Source of the DNA: Actinomycetes bacterium
GTDB lineage: Bacteria; Actinomycetota; Acidimicrobiia; Spongiisociales; UBA4744
DNA length: 5,221 nt
Assembly: GCA_024641205.1 (NCBI GenBank)
Contig: JAHEDM010000203.1
Location: forward strand, 1 to 5,221
Direction of reading: 5' to 3'
Shown: positions 4,981 through 5,221 of the stretch, in pieces
Layout of the letters: the number at the start of each line of letters is the position of its first letter
How positions within the stretch are numbered: position 1 is the first letter of the stretch
The notes under the pieces: generated by a model
What the model was told of the DNA's origin: nothing
Databases searched by the model: none
What the model saw: only the letters and a program-made list of their open reading frames with translations
Translations under genes and position numbers: made by a program

Positions 4981-5221
4981 GGATTCGCGGTGGGGACGAA
5001 CCGTTTCGATCAGCTCAAAGTCGCCGGAGACCGACTTGAAGAAGATCCGCACGGTTGGTCGATCTCGGACCACAGCTTCTGAGGGGCTTGAAGGAAGCCG
5101 CAAGTTCCCGGTCAGACTCTGCAGATCGACATCAACCCGCGCTCCTCGCGTCAAGCCGACCCGCATATCACCAGACACCGTCTTGCCACGAAGTTCACGG
5201 CCCCGGTACTCGTCGATGCTT
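4972..5221 (-). CDS. DUF4097-type protein, C-terminal part
   Basis: The reading frame is open to the right edge of the window, so only the last 82 or so residues are visible. The segment runs from SIDEYRGRELRGKTVSGDMR through ARVDVDLQSLTGNLRLP to FFKSVSGDFELIETVRPHRE and ends in TAG. The spaced SGD turns and alternating hydrophobic residues are typical of the C-terminal beta-repeat region of DUF4097 (putative adhesin-like) proteins, which often occur in actinobacteria as predicted beta-helical proteins of unknown role. A GTG at 5176-5178 is not the real start, because family-like sequence continues upstream of it. The gene is convergent with the acidic YbjQ-domain gene, with 89 bases between them. 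Confidence 0.75.
   Translation of the reverse strand, partial: SIDEYRGRELRGKTVSGDMRVGLTRGARVDVDLQSLTGNLRLPSSPSEAVVRDRPTVRIFFKSVSGDFELIETVRPHRESES

Overview
The window looks like a chromosomal core-genome segment of a GC-rich actinobacterium, possibly from the Acidimicrobiia side of the phylum. The best taxonomic evidence is the actinobacteria-restricted DUF2469 gene lying between lepB and yraN, in the order trmD-rplS-lepB-DUF2469-yraN known from actinobacteria. A tiny one-helix membrane protein and a short CPGC...HWHHxC zinc-binding protein at the left end are also of actinobacterial type. The class-level guess is inference only. No mobile element, CRISPR array, rRNA or tRNA gene was seen.

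Layout. Positions 1-120 hold no gene I can support. On the plus strand, 121-434 carries two overlapping small genes: a 40-residue membrane protein and a 70-residue putative zinc protein. Convergent to them, a minus-strand block runs from 3000 down to 441. It holds trmD (tRNA m1G37 methyltransferase), rplS (ribosomal protein L19), lepB (signal peptidase I), the DUF2469 gene and yraN (UPF0102, nuclease-fold). A candidate promoter overlaps the trmD stop codon and could drive rplS separately. A perfect 15-bp palindrome lies between lepB and DUF2469, where other actinobacteria usually have rnhB; rnhB is absent here.

Divergent from trmD, across 55 bp, is a 608-codon plus-strand gene (3056-4882). 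It encodes an extremely acidic, apparently disordered protein of about 490 residues ending in a compact YbjQ/UPF0145-like domain. This is the most unusual object in the window. A convergent minus-strand gene at the right edge (4972 onward) encodes the C-terminal part of a DUF4097 protein.

The minus-strand block joins translation functions (TrmD, L19) to protein export (LepB) plus two conserved genes of unclear role, which is a normal housekeeping arrangement. Its departures from the usual plan are that trmD heads the block, with no rimM/rpsP before it, that rnhB is missing, that yraN lacks an ordinary start codon, and that no comM/dprA follows yraN. I did not find a clear new multi-gene system. 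The acidic YbjQ-domain protein is the best candidate for undescribed biology.
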